Part shown: positions 33,422-43,498 of the stretch, in pieces
How the letters are laid out: the number at the start of each line of letters is the position of its first letter
Position numbering within the stretch: the first letter of the stretch is position 1
Assembly (NCBI GenBank): GCA_014529385.2
Contig: JABFUD020000327.1
Coordinates: forward strand, 1-59,230
DNA from: Adiantum capillus-veneris
Taxonomy: Eukaryota > Streptophyta > Polypodiopsida > Polypodiales > Pteridaceae
Direction of reading: 5' to 3'
DNA: 59,230 nucleotides
Made by a program: the position numbers and the translations under genes
The notes under the pieces: generated by a model
What the model was told of the DNA's origin: nothing
Seen by the model: only the letters and a program-made list of their open reading frames with translations
Databases searched by the model: none

Positions 33422-33922
33422 CTAATCAGCTAGGGTAGCTAGCTCTTGTACTGTCTTCCACTAAAAAAGAGAACTCAAACTCTTGAAGCTCAATTACCCA
33501 TTTCTTGACACATTTGACATGTTAGTGCCATTAATTAACTGTGGCAAAAAGACACAACTCGTTAAGAAAACAAAAGGTCGTGGTAGCAAGTAATGATGAA
33601 ATCGTTGACAAGCAAATATTACACTAGCCATCACTAGCTCTACTTCGGAGAAATTTCTCTCTACTACCAACTTCACTCGGCTTGCACAATACACTGGCCT
33701 CACAGAATGGCTACCCTTCCCCTTTTGCAATAGCATGGCTCCAAATTCCAATGGCATCATTTGCTACTGATGGATTTACATAAAACGCTTATTCCCAATC
33801 AGGAGCCTGCATGGCTGACAACCCCCCTAACACCTCTTTCACCTCTTGAAACACTTCTTCACACTTGTCATCCCATTGCAATGGATCATAGGCTTTGCCA
33901 CTTGTTGTAATGGATAAAGGAG
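33422..33922 (-). pseudogene. M2 first RNase H domain
   Basis: ORF 33494-33760 holds the C-terminal part of a Gypsy RNase H (VRPVYCASR, then VVERNFSEVELVMASVIFACQRFHHYL). The flanks to 33922 read as the RT-RNase H connection in broken frames. Lies between RT and the second RNase H, as expected for the Tat lineage. Confidence 0.75.
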
Positions 33923-35000
33923 CTATGAAGACAATGGAGTAAACCGCACCATGTACTTCACTTTGTGTATAAAGGTTGCCAATTGCTTCGTACTCGTAGG
34001 TGATGGAAGAAGAATAATAGACCTAACCTTGTCTGGATCAGCCTCAATGCTATTTTCTGACACCATGTGGCCCAATAACTTCACCCTTGGTTGTGATAAA
34101 TGACATTTGTTTGGATTTATTTGTTCTCCATATTCATCATATCCAGCGAATACCATCTGCAGCTCCTCATGGTGTTTAGCCCTACTACTGTAGACACAAA
34201 AGTCGTCCATAAAAGCTTTAACACAACTACTAGTGAATGGTGCCAATACCCAACTGGCTCTCTCTTGATAGAAAGATGGTCCATTCGACAACCCAAATGG
34301 CAATACTGTGTAGCAATAACAACCCCATGGCGTAATGAAAGTTCTCTTTCTTTGGTCTTTAAGAGCAATCTTCAATTGAAAATAGCGTGAAAAACCATCA
34401 CACACACTGTACCTCTCATAACCTGTCACTGAATCCAAGATCTGATCAATGAATGGAAGAGGGTATGGGTTCTTCTTAGTGGATGCATTTAAGGGCTTAA
34501 ACTCTACACAAATCCTCCACTTTCCATCCTTCTTTGGGCTGACCACTATTGGACTCACCCATTCCGTGGTTTCCACTGGGACTATGAACCCTGCCTTTAA
34601 TAACTTGTCCACCTCTTCCCGCAAGGCTTCCATTTTCTCTTGACCCATCCTTCTAAGCCTTTGTCGCACTGTCTTAGCAACTTCTTTTAGCTCTATATGC
34701 ATCTCTTCTCCTTTGAACCCTCTAATCTCTTCATATAAAGTAATGAAAAAATCCAGAAAACTAGCCAGCATGTGCAAATATATCTCCTTTTCCATAGCTG
34801 AGAGGTCTCCACTGATCACTCGTGTCATCAATTCCTACTTCTTTGAAAATTCAACCTTGGTTTGCATCAGCCCTTCAATCACTTCATAAGGCCCTTCACT
34901 TTCATCTTCAATCTCATTTGCAAATGCAACTAAACCAGACTCATGGATTTCTTTGTCCATCAAAAGAAATGCAACATCAACATCCTCATCATTGCTGTCA
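33923..35000 (-). pseudogene. pol: M2 reverse transcriptase
   Basis: ORF 33923-34831 (302 codons, open) holds a near-complete RT: WVSPIVVSPKKDGKWRICVEF, YPLPFIDQIL, VLPFGLSNGPSFYQ, catalytic F-M-D-D (34202-34213), and LLGHMVSENSIEADPDKV. Upstream, after one stop, the frame continues acidic pre-RT sequence to about 35000 (DEDVDVAFLLMDKEIHES), where element T begins. It keeps both catalytic Asp residues but is cut off from gag and integrase. Confidence 0.9.
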
Positions 35001-35177
35001 TGATGGGTGGCTGGGTATGGGCAGTTGGGGGTGTTCGAGTCTGAGTCTGGATAGTAGTTGCTTGCCGATTGTGATTCAAGTGTGTGTTTACTAGGGGATA
35101 GGGGTGCTGTGAGATCAGTGGGCTATAGAGAGTCATTCATATTATGTGTTGGTGGTTTTCTCATTTCCCCCTTTCCA
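35001..35177 (+). repeat. T 5' LTR (3' end fragment, 177 bp)
   Basis: TGATGGGTGG...CTTTCCA, matching 38882-39059 with about nine differences, one of them an indel (near 5 percent). Immediately followed by the primer site at 35183. Confidence 0.9.
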
Positions 35178-35182
35178 TCTTG

Positions 35183-35202
35183 TGGTGCCCCCACTAAGGA
35201 TC
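35183..35202 (+). other. Primer binding site of element T
   Basis: TGGTGCCCCCACTAAGGATC five bases after the LTR end. Shares TGGTGCCCCCACT-AGG with the L3 primer site. Confidence 0.75.
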
Positions 35203-35239
35203 CACTGATTGCTTCCTAACCGAGTGTTCGTGAGTCAAG

Positions 35240-36010
35240 ATGAAGCAGGAGTTTGGTCCGGTGTTCAAAGGAGATGAAGATGCAGACGATTGGATTGCCG
35301 ATTTTGAGCTATTTAAGCTGACAGTATTGCAGATGCCAGGTGATGAAGCAAAGCTCCAGACTCTACCTTTGGTGCTACGAGGTACAACAAAAGTTTGGTT
35401 CGATGGCTTAGAAGATGCACACAAGAAGACTTGGATCGGATTTCACGAGAAATTCTTACAAGGGTATGGAAAGGTGGTGTCGGCCTCGGAAGCAGATGCA
35501 AAGCTCAAAGGATGGCAGCTGGAAGTAAGTGCAAATTTTGATGCTTTTGTTGATAAATTTGAAGGTTATGGGGGGGATTTTGCAGCTGCTACCCAAGCAA
35601 CCAATGCGGGATATTTTAAGCTGGAAAGGTTTCTATCCTGCTTGCATCCCTATGTTCATGAGAGAGTGGATTATGAAGATCCAAGTACCTTTGATGAAGC
35701 TGTCAAAGTTACCAGAGAGAAGAGTCAAAAGATGAAGAAGAAGATGGAGGCAGGATTGTTGCAGTCAATAATCATGACAGCCAGTGGACCTAGGCCCAAA
35801 CAGATTGATGAGCATCAAAAGGTAAAATCTCATTTTGTTGATATGCATGTAGTCAAAGCACATGAAGGTGATGCCATGCTAGAAGAGGTAGAACAAGTGC
35901 CAACCAGGTCTCAAAAAATACAGAGAGGCATATTCAGAGTGCCACCCAATTTGCTGGCTCAAGAGGACGAGGTGATAGAAGATCTTAAAGAAGAAGTGTT
36001 GACGAGGTGA
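35240..36010 (+). CDS. gag: T Gag protein
   Basis: Open ORF of 256 codons starting at an ATG 60 bases after the primer site. Residues 1-150 match the retrotransposon Gag capsid pattern: DADDWIADFELF, LPLVLRGTTKVWFDGL, F-L-Q-G-Y and a Phe/Asp-rich segment, then FLSCLHPYVHERVDYEDP. A basic helix follows (KSQKMKKKMEAG). No zinc knuckle is seen. The C-terminal end is abnormal: a 35-bp tandem duplication shifts the frame and stops it at 36008-36010. The intended protein continued into ORF 36007-36282. Confidence 0.88.
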   Translation: MKQEFGPVFKGDEDADDWIADFELFKLTVLQMPGDEAKLQTLPLVLRGTTKVWFDGLEDAHKKTWIGFHEKFLQGYGKVVSASEADAKLKGWQLEVSANFDAFVDKFEGYGGDFAAATQATNAGYFKLERFLSCLHPYVHERVDYEDPSTFDEAVKVTREKSQKMKKKMEAGLLQSIIMTASGPRPKQIDEHQKVKSHFVDMHVVKAHEGDAMLEEVEQVPTRSQKIQRGIFRVPPNLLAQEDEVIEDLKEEVLTR

Positions 36011-36035
36011 TAGAAGATCTTAAAGAAGAAGTGTT
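35966..36035 (+). repeat. 35-bp tandem duplication that breaks T gag
   Basis: 35966-36000 is repeated exactly at 36001-36035. As 35 is not a multiple of three, it moves the second copy of the same peptide (VIEDLKEEVL) to another frame. Being perfect, it is probably recent. Confidence 0.95.
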
Positions 36036-36911
36036 GGTTCCAGAACCAGCAACGAGGAAGGTAGCAGTGGTCCAAGAATTAGCAAGTTCAAAAGAGAAGT
36101 CCGACAGCTCTCATAGCTCCAGCAGCAGTTTGGACACAGATAGCATGTGGGAGACAAAATCCATCTCTTCTAGGTATGAAACTTATGATGTTTTTCATGT
36201 AGATGAAGTGGAAAAAAATGTATGCGAGTTGCCTGCTAGCCAGCTAAATGTCGAGAGAAGTATAGTGTTGCACCTTGTGTGAATCTGCCAGTCGAGCAGC
36301 CCTATCAAATGTCTTGTGATGGTGAGTCCCTATTGGAGGAAGAGGTATGGTTTGATTGTGTATCATACCTAGTTGAAGAGCACATTTTTGAGGATGACTT
36401 GCAGGAGCTAGGAACAGAAGCAGTGGTAGGTCAAGTTGATTTGTCTATGCAGGGGGTGGGGCAACCTTGCCTTAGTGGGCATGTCAAGGTGCATAGTATA
36501 GTTTTAGAGTTTGTGTGTACCCGTGGAGAGTTAGCTACGGCAAACGACTTTATGGAAACTGATACAGGTGCAACGCCCTATAAGGGAGAGGCTCCATTCA
36601 ACAAGGAAGGTGCCGCCAACCTTGCAGGTGCTGAGATATTTGAACAGGTTGAAGCTCTAGCAAGTCATACTCTTGAGTATGAAAAGTTGGCCTTCGAGCC
36701 ATTTACAGAGGGTTTGGATACAGGTTTGCAAGGAAAACATGTTTGCTTGGTTATGCAGCAAGTGGAAGCAAATGGCAAGGCATTGAAGCTATGTGTTGTG
36801 TTGTTGATAGCTATGTTGTTCCAATGCTCATGTGATAAAGATGATCATATGGAGGGTTCTCTAGCAGATGACATGATAGCGGCTTATGGTACCGGTGCTT
36901 CAAGTGTTTGA
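36007..36911 (+). pseudogene. T acidic Gag extension with a hydrophobic C-terminal segment
   Basis: ORF 36007-36282 and ORF 36279-36911 (210 codons, GTG first codon) overlap in different frames and appear to be one reading frame with a second frameshift near 36279. The first is Ser-rich (SSHSSSSSLDTDS). The second is acidic (VWFDCVSYLVEEHIFEDDL) and ends in a hydrophobic stretch at about residues 168-185 (ALKLCVVLLIAMLFQCSC) that could span a membrane. No Pol motif. Role unknown. An Env-like or membrane-anchoring role is only a thought. Confidence 0.5.
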
Positions 36912-37282
36912 AAGTATGCTTATGGTTGGCAAAAAGGCTTGTGGATACAGGGTGACGAAACTCCGTGCTATAAAGAGCTGGAAGGGTGGCGTGTCTATTG
37001 GCCTACAAGTGCAAAGGAAGGCTTGAAGATGCATGCTTTACAGGTGGATGGCCACGGCCATGTTTTGTTTTTGATCCAGGTGGACTCTATGCCATGCTTG
37101 GGGAAGCTTTGAGCTTTCAATTTGATCCTGGAGGATGATACAACAGACACTCTTCTCTCTATATCTATGCTATCTATATAGCCACTATTCCTTATGCAGT
37201 CTATATATCTATGTTATATCATTCTCTCTATAAATGCCTATTTTACCTAAATAATACTTTTGTTGAGCATGGATGCTCAACG
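36912..37282 (+). other. T untranslated region before the purine tract
   Basis: No coding signal. Rich in TATATCTATG-type runs at 37155-37240. Ends in TGTTGAGCATGGATGCTCAA just before the purine tract. Confidence 0.5.
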
Positions 37283-37295
37283 AGGGGGTGGGCAA
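37283..37295 (+). other. Polypurine-like tract of T
   Basis: GAGGGGGTGGGCAA directly before TGATGGTGCACCC. This is the usual arrangement at the start of a 3' LTR. The tract has one T and one C, so it is imperfect. Confidence 0.5.
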
Positions 37296-39059
37296 TGATG
37301 GTGCACCCAAGTCATGTTGACCCAGGAAACAGCCAGGAACAGATGCATAGGCGCAACAGACAGATTGATAACAGGGTGCTTGGACACATGATAGGTGTAA
37401 TTTTGAGCTGGTGTCCTCATGATATGTATGCCATATGTGACATTATGTAGGTCAAGCACTGGTTTTCCGAGCCCGACAAGTCGGAAGAAGGATCCCCGAG
37501 CAAGCGAATATAAGCTCAAAGTGGAAGACGTTCGTGACGATCGTCATGTTTTTGTTGTGCGGCGGAGATGTCATTGGTCGCTGGCCTTTGAAAGGATTCT
37601 TTTTGCTGGACTATCGACTATTGTCATTCAGAAGCTTGCAGGGTTTCGATATGCAAAGCCCGATGCGATGGACGCTTTGCTCGCGGGAATGCACTCCAAG
37701 TCGGATTGAATTAAAAAGCTTTGAGTTCAACAAAAAAAAAAGGTGGAAATCTGTCAACTGCAGGGAACGAGAGCAAGATAAAGAAAGTGCGCCATCTCGT
37801 GGTGGTGGAGGTGATCGACAGGTGCATGGAAGGCCATTGGACAGTCTTCTACTGTACGCGCATTGTAGAGGGCCAATTGGTGGTGCATGCAGAGGAGGAC
37901 AGTGCCAGGTGGTGAATGAAGGGTAGGTGGCGGCATTGCATGCGGGGGAGCCCGCCAGTTGGCTGCAGAGAAAAGGGCGAGCAGGGCCAAGAGTCGCGGG
38001 CAGCTGGAGGGGCTGGAGATACCGTGAGCAAGTCGGGGCCGTCAGGGCTTATTATGCAAGAGTAGGGCCAGTTGCAAGAGGGGGACCAGTTTGCAAGGGT
38101 GCACTCGGGTCAGTTTTTGCAGGGGGGAGAGGACCTCGCTATTGGCCAAGAGGAGGAGGAGCGCTGCTCTAGGGGCTGGGGACAGGAGGCCCGAGGATCG
38201 CCATGTCTGAGAAAAAAAGGAGGGCCGAGAGCTGAAGGAAAAGGTGATGCTCTAAGTGTCAGAGGGAGGTTGAAGGCACGCTTTTGCTGCACAATATGGG
38301 AGGAGGCCATGAGAAGTACAAGGAGGGAAACAGTGTAGAGAAGACAAGAGGCTATGGACTATATGAGTGGCCGAGAGCTGCATGGTGAACGTGTGCAGGA
38401 GTCTCTAGCCATGGAGAGCCTGAGAGGAGAAGGTGGGCAAGCTATATGGGGTGCCCATAGCCACACAGTGGCACCGCCGAGCAGCGCAGGGAATAGGTGC
38501 CTATAAGCAGGAAAAAAAAGTACCAAGAGTAGCTGGAGAGCCGAGCAGGAGGAGAACTACCTTGCAAAGGAGAATTCCTGATAGTTATTGAGAAGAGAGG
38601 AGGCCATGTGAAGCATTGTATACCATTGTTACCATTCAAATCAGTATAGTAAGGATTCAGTTGTTGATTCTATGGTTCCTAGTTTCTATCTTTTGCTCGT
38701 ATGCATTACATATGTGCTTTCTATGAGTGCTAAGTGAGTGTTCCCCATACACCTGTGGTTTATGCATGAGGATGAAAGCTTGAGAGTAAACTTGGGTCTT
38801 CCAATGTTCTTGGGGTGTGTGAGGGTGTGGAGACTCCTTGTATGGGAGTATATGGTGCTCTAAAGGATCAAACAGATTGCATGATGGGTGGCTGGGTATG
38901 GGCAGTTGGGGGTGTTCGCGTCTGAGTCTGGATAGTAGTTGCTTGCCGATTGTGAGTCTAGGTGTGTGTTTACTAGGGGATAGGGGTGTTGTGAGATCAC
39001 TGGGCTATAGAGAGGCATTTATATTATGTGCTGGTGGTTTTCTCATTTCCCCCTTTCCA
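37296..39059 (+). mobile_element. T 3' LTR (1764 bp, proposed)
   Basis: Start set by the purine tract; end (CTTTCCA) set by the match with the 5' fragment. It holds a GC-rich block at about 37740-38560 unlike the AT-rich surroundings, then an R/U5-like part near 38600-38700. ORFs here (for example 37534-37926 and 37927-38172) overlap on both strands and are not genes. If instead the LTR is only 38882-39059, this region is extra internal sequence. Confidence 0.55.
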
Positions 39060-40199
39060 CCATCTCCACTCGATTCGTGCCCTTTGTCGCTCTTGCTTTG
39101 CATCCTCATATTGTGAAATCCACTTTTGCATCACTGGATTGTGAAGCATGAAAAATCGGTTGATTTTAGCCTCTAGATCTTTCATCTTCTTCTTCTCAAC
39201 ACCAAGATTGCACATGACAGTCCCAGATATGCGCTCATCATCTATGGTTCGCCATAGCGTGTCTAGGGCTTTATCAAATCCATCTAGCCACTCTCGAATG
39301 TAGACTAGGGACTCTCATACCAGCCGACCTTCTGCCATGCTACCCTCCGGATGTGCCTTGTGACGCACATATCCCTTGAGCATTTTAATGAAACGTTCTA
39401 AAAAGAACATCCATCTGGAATGTACTGTGCCAGCTATTTCCACCTCATCAACCATGTGAACAAGAAGATGCACCTGAATGGTTAGCATGATAGTAGAAAA
39501 GTGTTTCTCAAACATGCACACAACCTCTGTAGCATTTAGTTTGGCGAATGATATGGAGTCTACGTTGATCTCCTTTTGTGAGATCCATTGCACTAATTTC
39601 GCAAGTTTGTAGATTGTGTTACGGACGTCAAGAGACAAACATCCCTCAATGGCCACCGGTAAAATAAACTAAAAAACACGTGCAACAATGATATTTAAGT
39701 CCACACACGAATTTGTTACACAATTTCCATTATGACATATTCCACTATGAACATACTTGACACATTTTATGCCAGTCGTGTGAATTCAAACCGGTAAGCT
39801 TTCCTTCTTTAGTAAAACACGTTCGGAGCGAGTGCATTACGCCAGTGGGGTCCGCACAGATTGAATGGTATCTTTTACTTTGCGTTCTTGGGCTCCTGTG
39901 AAAATCCATGGCGCTTTAGGGAGTTTTATCTATCCATCAGATGCTGTTGGTGACCAATATTGCTCCATATGATCCACATTTCTAAGGTCAACCCTGGCTC
40001 CCAAAGTATCTTTCTTATCGGTCAGATGGTCCCATAGCAGATTACCAACATTCTTGAATATGTGCATTGGATTGAGCAAGTGATTGATCATGAGTCGGGG
40101 CCAATATGGTAACTCGTACCATAGGGAGAGTCTCTTCATCCCTGGGGGCAAACCGTCATCACACATCTCCGTCTGCTCTAACCATGCTTGTGCAGACAT
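39060..40199 (-). pseudogene. CACTA transposase, C-terminal part (TNP2 end and DUF4218)
   Basis: ORF 39930-40214 carries the TNP2 signature YELPYWPRLMINHLLNPMHI followed by FKNVGNLLW. ORF 39315-39656 has the DUF4218 pattern: VHLLVHMVDEVEIAG, RWMFFLERF, LKGYVRHKAHPEGSMAEG. A stop follows, then EWLDGFDKAL and the ORF to 39060. Frames are broken between 39660 and 39930. The protein cuts and joins element ends in the nucleus. This copy is dead. Confidence 0.88.
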
Positions 40200-41791
40200 T
40201 GTCATAATACTCAATATCTAATTCTCCTAAATGATTTTCTCATATTAAACTGATCATTTAATGTGGGGAAGTGCCAAGGGAGAAAAAGCTAGAATATTGG
40301 TTAAGTTAGCAGACCGGCCACAGTAGGGATCCAAAGGAGGGAAAATAGGGATCCAAAGGGGGGGCCATCTGCAAAAGAGCCATGTGAAACAACGGGCTAA
40401 AAAGACCCTAAGGTTCAGCCCATTAAGACTTCCAAAATGCTAAGGTTCCAAAATTCAAAGGTTGTGTCCAAAGGTCAACCTTAGGGAAAATTGGATGCTT
40501 AGTGTGTGTCCAAAAAGTCTTTTTACATCCCTACATGGGAGGGGGCGAGCCCCAAAGCTAGGGGATGAGAGAGAAAGCCACACACACACACACAGGCTCC
40601 CTTTACACAAAGGGAATGAGGGACACATGTCAGCTCCCTAGGCCAGATGCCCACAAGGTGTGCCCAATTCCTATTGGAAGACCCTTGAAGTGGACCAATG
40701 AGAATTAAGCTAGAGTAAATCTAATTTAATTAATTTAAAAACATTTAATAAAAGAAACCAATAAGAATTAAGTGTCCTAGAAGACTATTGGGCAGTCTCC
40801 CAAGGGGTCCAATGAGCATTCAGGAGCCCCATGGCTTGCCTGATTCCTATTGGCCAGGAGGCAAAGGGGTCCAATGAGAGTTTAGTTTAATTATTTAATT
40901 ACCTAAAGCTCTCACAAAAGGGGAAAGGGGGACACATGTCAGAAGGCTATCACTTATGCTGCTTAATCCCTATTGGCTTGACCTGGGGAGGTCCAATGAG
41001 GCAAAAGCCATACCTATTTAGCAGCTAGGGCCCGCCCAAGAGAGAGAGGGGGGGCTGATTTTTGCTTGGCATGGACACACACACACTCAGACTTGACCAT
41101 GTGTGAAGGGAGAATACTCTATCTCCTCCCAAGCTTTAATGGAGAGCTCATCACCTACTCCAAGCTTGTGAGATAGAAGCCTACAACAACACTCTCTTGG
41201 CATGTGGATGCAAATCCAACCAAGAGCCAAGCTTCAATGCATGCTCATCTTCTCTACCAAGCTAATTACTAAGCTAAGCTATGCTAATATGAGTGATTAT
41301 GTGAGGAGATGTACTTCTTTCTCGTAAGATACTTCTTTTTCCTCTCAATCTACTCTCATACCCTGCTAGCTCTCACCATCTTCGAAGGTGTGTGAGGTCT
41401 TGGGTCTGAGAACGGGGATAATTCAAGTTGTGTTTGATTAAGTGTTTTGCTTGGTGTATGAAGCTTCCATCTTCATTGCACTAGCTAGTCTTGAAGGAAC
41501 ACAAAGAATTGTATTGTACAATGTCTCTCTTGATGGGAGAAACCATAATACAAAGCCTTTTGGAGGGGGGACCGGCTCCATGCAAATCCGGTCCTCAACT
41601 GTTGTCAATAGCTTAATTGCTCTCTCTTTTGAAAGTATTGTCGATGCTATCTAACTAGGTGTTATGCTTTTTGTTGCTCTCTCCACCCAAGCACTCTTGT
41701 AATTCTCATTAGGAATCTATTCTAATGAAATGCCCACTATGTTCATGCTAATTTCCGCTACACATAAGATTCTAGGCCATTAAATGTTACA
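40200..41791 (+). mobile_element. Solo LTR-B (1592 bp) inside the CACTA transposase
   Basis: TGTCATAA...GTTACA flanked by a perfect 5-bp target duplication GACAT (40195-40199 and 41792-41796). Homologous to LTR-A (22556-24096). Removing the LTR and one GACAT rejoins the transposase reading frame with no shift. There is no PBS or internal region. It inserted after the CACTA element and later lost its body by LTR recombination. Confidence 0.97.
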
Positions 41792-41796
41792 GACAT

Positions 41797-42751
41797 CCTC
41801 GGTGGCTCTCTTCCCAAAAAGCTGTCACATAACACATGATTCTTTGAAAGATACGCTTGATGACCTTCGTAGATTTGATTCTTCAATGAGGGTGCCCGAC
41901 GTGCATTCAGTCTAGGCCCACATGTGACACATGCTCTGTATCCGCTTGTTTGAAGCCGTGCATGTATACACATGATAATAGATAAGCTTGAGAAAAACCA
42001 AGATTTACAGTGTTTGAGTCCAAGTGTAATTCACCTGAGCATTTTGTTAGTCCGGGAGAGTCATGCATAGTCCACATTAGAATACCTCTGATCAAAACAT
42101 TACGTCGACCTGTGTGTTGGCTCATATCCACCACTTCTATGCCAATCCACAATTATTGTAGCTCTTCCAATAGTGGACGAAGATACACATCCATATTCTT
42201 CACTTTATACCACCCCGGCACAATCAAGCTTAGCCATAGGTGCCCCTTCTTCGTAGTCAACCACGGGGAATGTTGTAGTTGACGATGACAACGGGCCATA
42301 CACTGTAAGATGTTGATTTTTGACCAAATGGATTTATGCCATCCATAGCCAGGCCTAGGTGCCAATTTCAAGCTTCCCTAGCAAAATCCGACTTTGTTTC
42401 ATCTATATGTTTCCAGGCTGCAGAATCTGTAGCACACCATCCGAAGATTTATTCTTCTTATGCCATGATGCTAGGGTGGCCATGGACTTACATTCGAAGC
42501 GAGGAAGTAGAGGAAAATATCGCAAAACCTTTTGTGGAATTTTTGTTCCGTGGAGATGTACTCGATATCTCTCGGAATCACATTTCGGACACTTCTCCAT
42601 GTCTATGTATTCCCCTCTGAAAAGAATGCAGTCGTTAGGACAAGCGTGGATAGAATTGCAATCCATCCCCAAGTTTCACAAGATGTTTCTTGCTTCCTCT
42701 CTTGAATCTGGGATCACATTATCAGCTTGCAGTATGTGCTCTTTGAGCAAT
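41797..42751 (-). pseudogene. CACTA transposase, TNP2 core
   Basis: Minus-strand ORFs 42403-42672, 42153-42371, 41907-42152 and 41758-41973 read, in order, the TNP2 family blocks: CPNDCILFRGEYIDMEKCPKC (two Cys pairs), KVLRYFPLLPR, WHKKNKSSDGV, PWLTTKKGHLWLSLIVPG, VYLRPLLEEL, ILMWTMHDSPG, and GYRACVTCGPRLNARRAPS. Several frameshifts separate them. Continuous with the part at 39060-40199 once LTR-B is removed. Confidence 0.9.
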
Positions 42752-42850
42752 CTACACAGCGACAAAAATGCGGTATAATTACGTAAAAATCTATCAAATC
42801 ATTATACATCTACAGTTTTTTACTAAAGTAAACACATTGTAATAGATCAC
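42752..42850 (-). other. Predicted 99-bp GT-AG intron of the CACTA transposase
   Basis: On the minus strand CAG|GTGATC at 42851/42850 and TGTGTAG|ATTG at 42752/42751 bound 99 bases. Splicing joins SVTTLF to LLKEHILQADNVIP in frame, the usual TNP2 sequence across this point. The intron has in-frame stops and an AT-rich interior. Confidence 0.75.
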
Positions 42851-43444
42851 CTGAAAAGGGTTGTGACGCTAGTGTCACTCCATCTAAACTTTGTCTGCAT
42901 GTTGAGAAGAACCATGAGCGCCTTCAATCTAGACACACGTGCTCCATCATACAATGGTATATCGGCTTCACTTTTCATATCATCATAGATAAGCCTTTTT
43001 GAATCCATGATCGTATCGATAATTTCATCGATCTCGGGATCAAACATTGCCTCGTTGAGAATGTGGTCTGTACGATCATCCCCCGAGCTATCTCACAAGC
43101 TACATTTGTGGCCTCACATATGCTGCCTGACCAAAGCGCCTGCGAACACATCTATTGGGTTGCAAGATTGCTGCCTGTTGGCCAGCATCAGAGTCCAACG
43201 AGTTATAATTTTCAACAACTTGATCTATAATAGATGGATAGAACTCACCAAAGTCACGAACGTGCTGCAAAGTAACGCGTCTTGTTCGTCGCAGAGCATG
43301 CTTGCATTGATTACAAGGACATAAGATCCTCGTTGAGAGAAAGGTGTTTCGGTTGGATGGTCCCACATCCTCGTCAATACTCATAATGAGGGTAAAAACC
43401 TTATAACGTGGACATAAATTTAATCTTCTATTGGCATCCTCCAT
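42851..43444 (-). pseudogene. CACTA transposase N-terminus (transposase-associated domain)
   Basis: ORF 43100-43444 (114 codons, ATG at 43444) carries ILCPCNQCKHALRRTRRVTL, the Cys-x-x-Cys motif of the transposase-associated domain that precedes TNP2. ORF 42847-43047 continues with IPLYDGARVSRLKALMVLL. A stop and frame change lie near 43060-43100. A long CT tract sits directly upstream of the ATG. Confidence 0.82.
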
Positions 43445-43447
43445 CTT

Positions 43448-43450
<3 letters not shown>

Positions 43451-43495
<45 letters not shown>
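43451..43495. repeat. (CT)n microsatellite
   Basis: About 22 CT units just upstream (on the minus strand) of the CACTA transposase ATG. Confidence 0.97.

Positions 43496-43498
<3 letters not shown>

Larger units (their letters stand above)
35001..39059 (+). mobile_element. T: gag-only, non-autonomous LTR retrotransposon
   Basis: Between direct repeats at 35001-35177 and 38882-39059 lie a primer site, a Gag-coding region and no RT, RNase H or integrase. This resembles the TR-GAG class of plant elements. A purine tract at 37283-37295 followed by TG suggests the 3' LTR is really 37296-39059 (1764 bp) and that the left copy is only the last 177 bp of a truncated 5' LTR. The alternative is a very short 177-bp LTR at both ends. 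No target duplication is seen at 35001/39059, which favours truncation. Confidence 0.75.

Noticed and set aside
37534-38338. Overlapping ORFs in the GC-rich part of T
   Set aside because: Three to four frames are open on both strands because GC-rich sequence has few stops; no domain.
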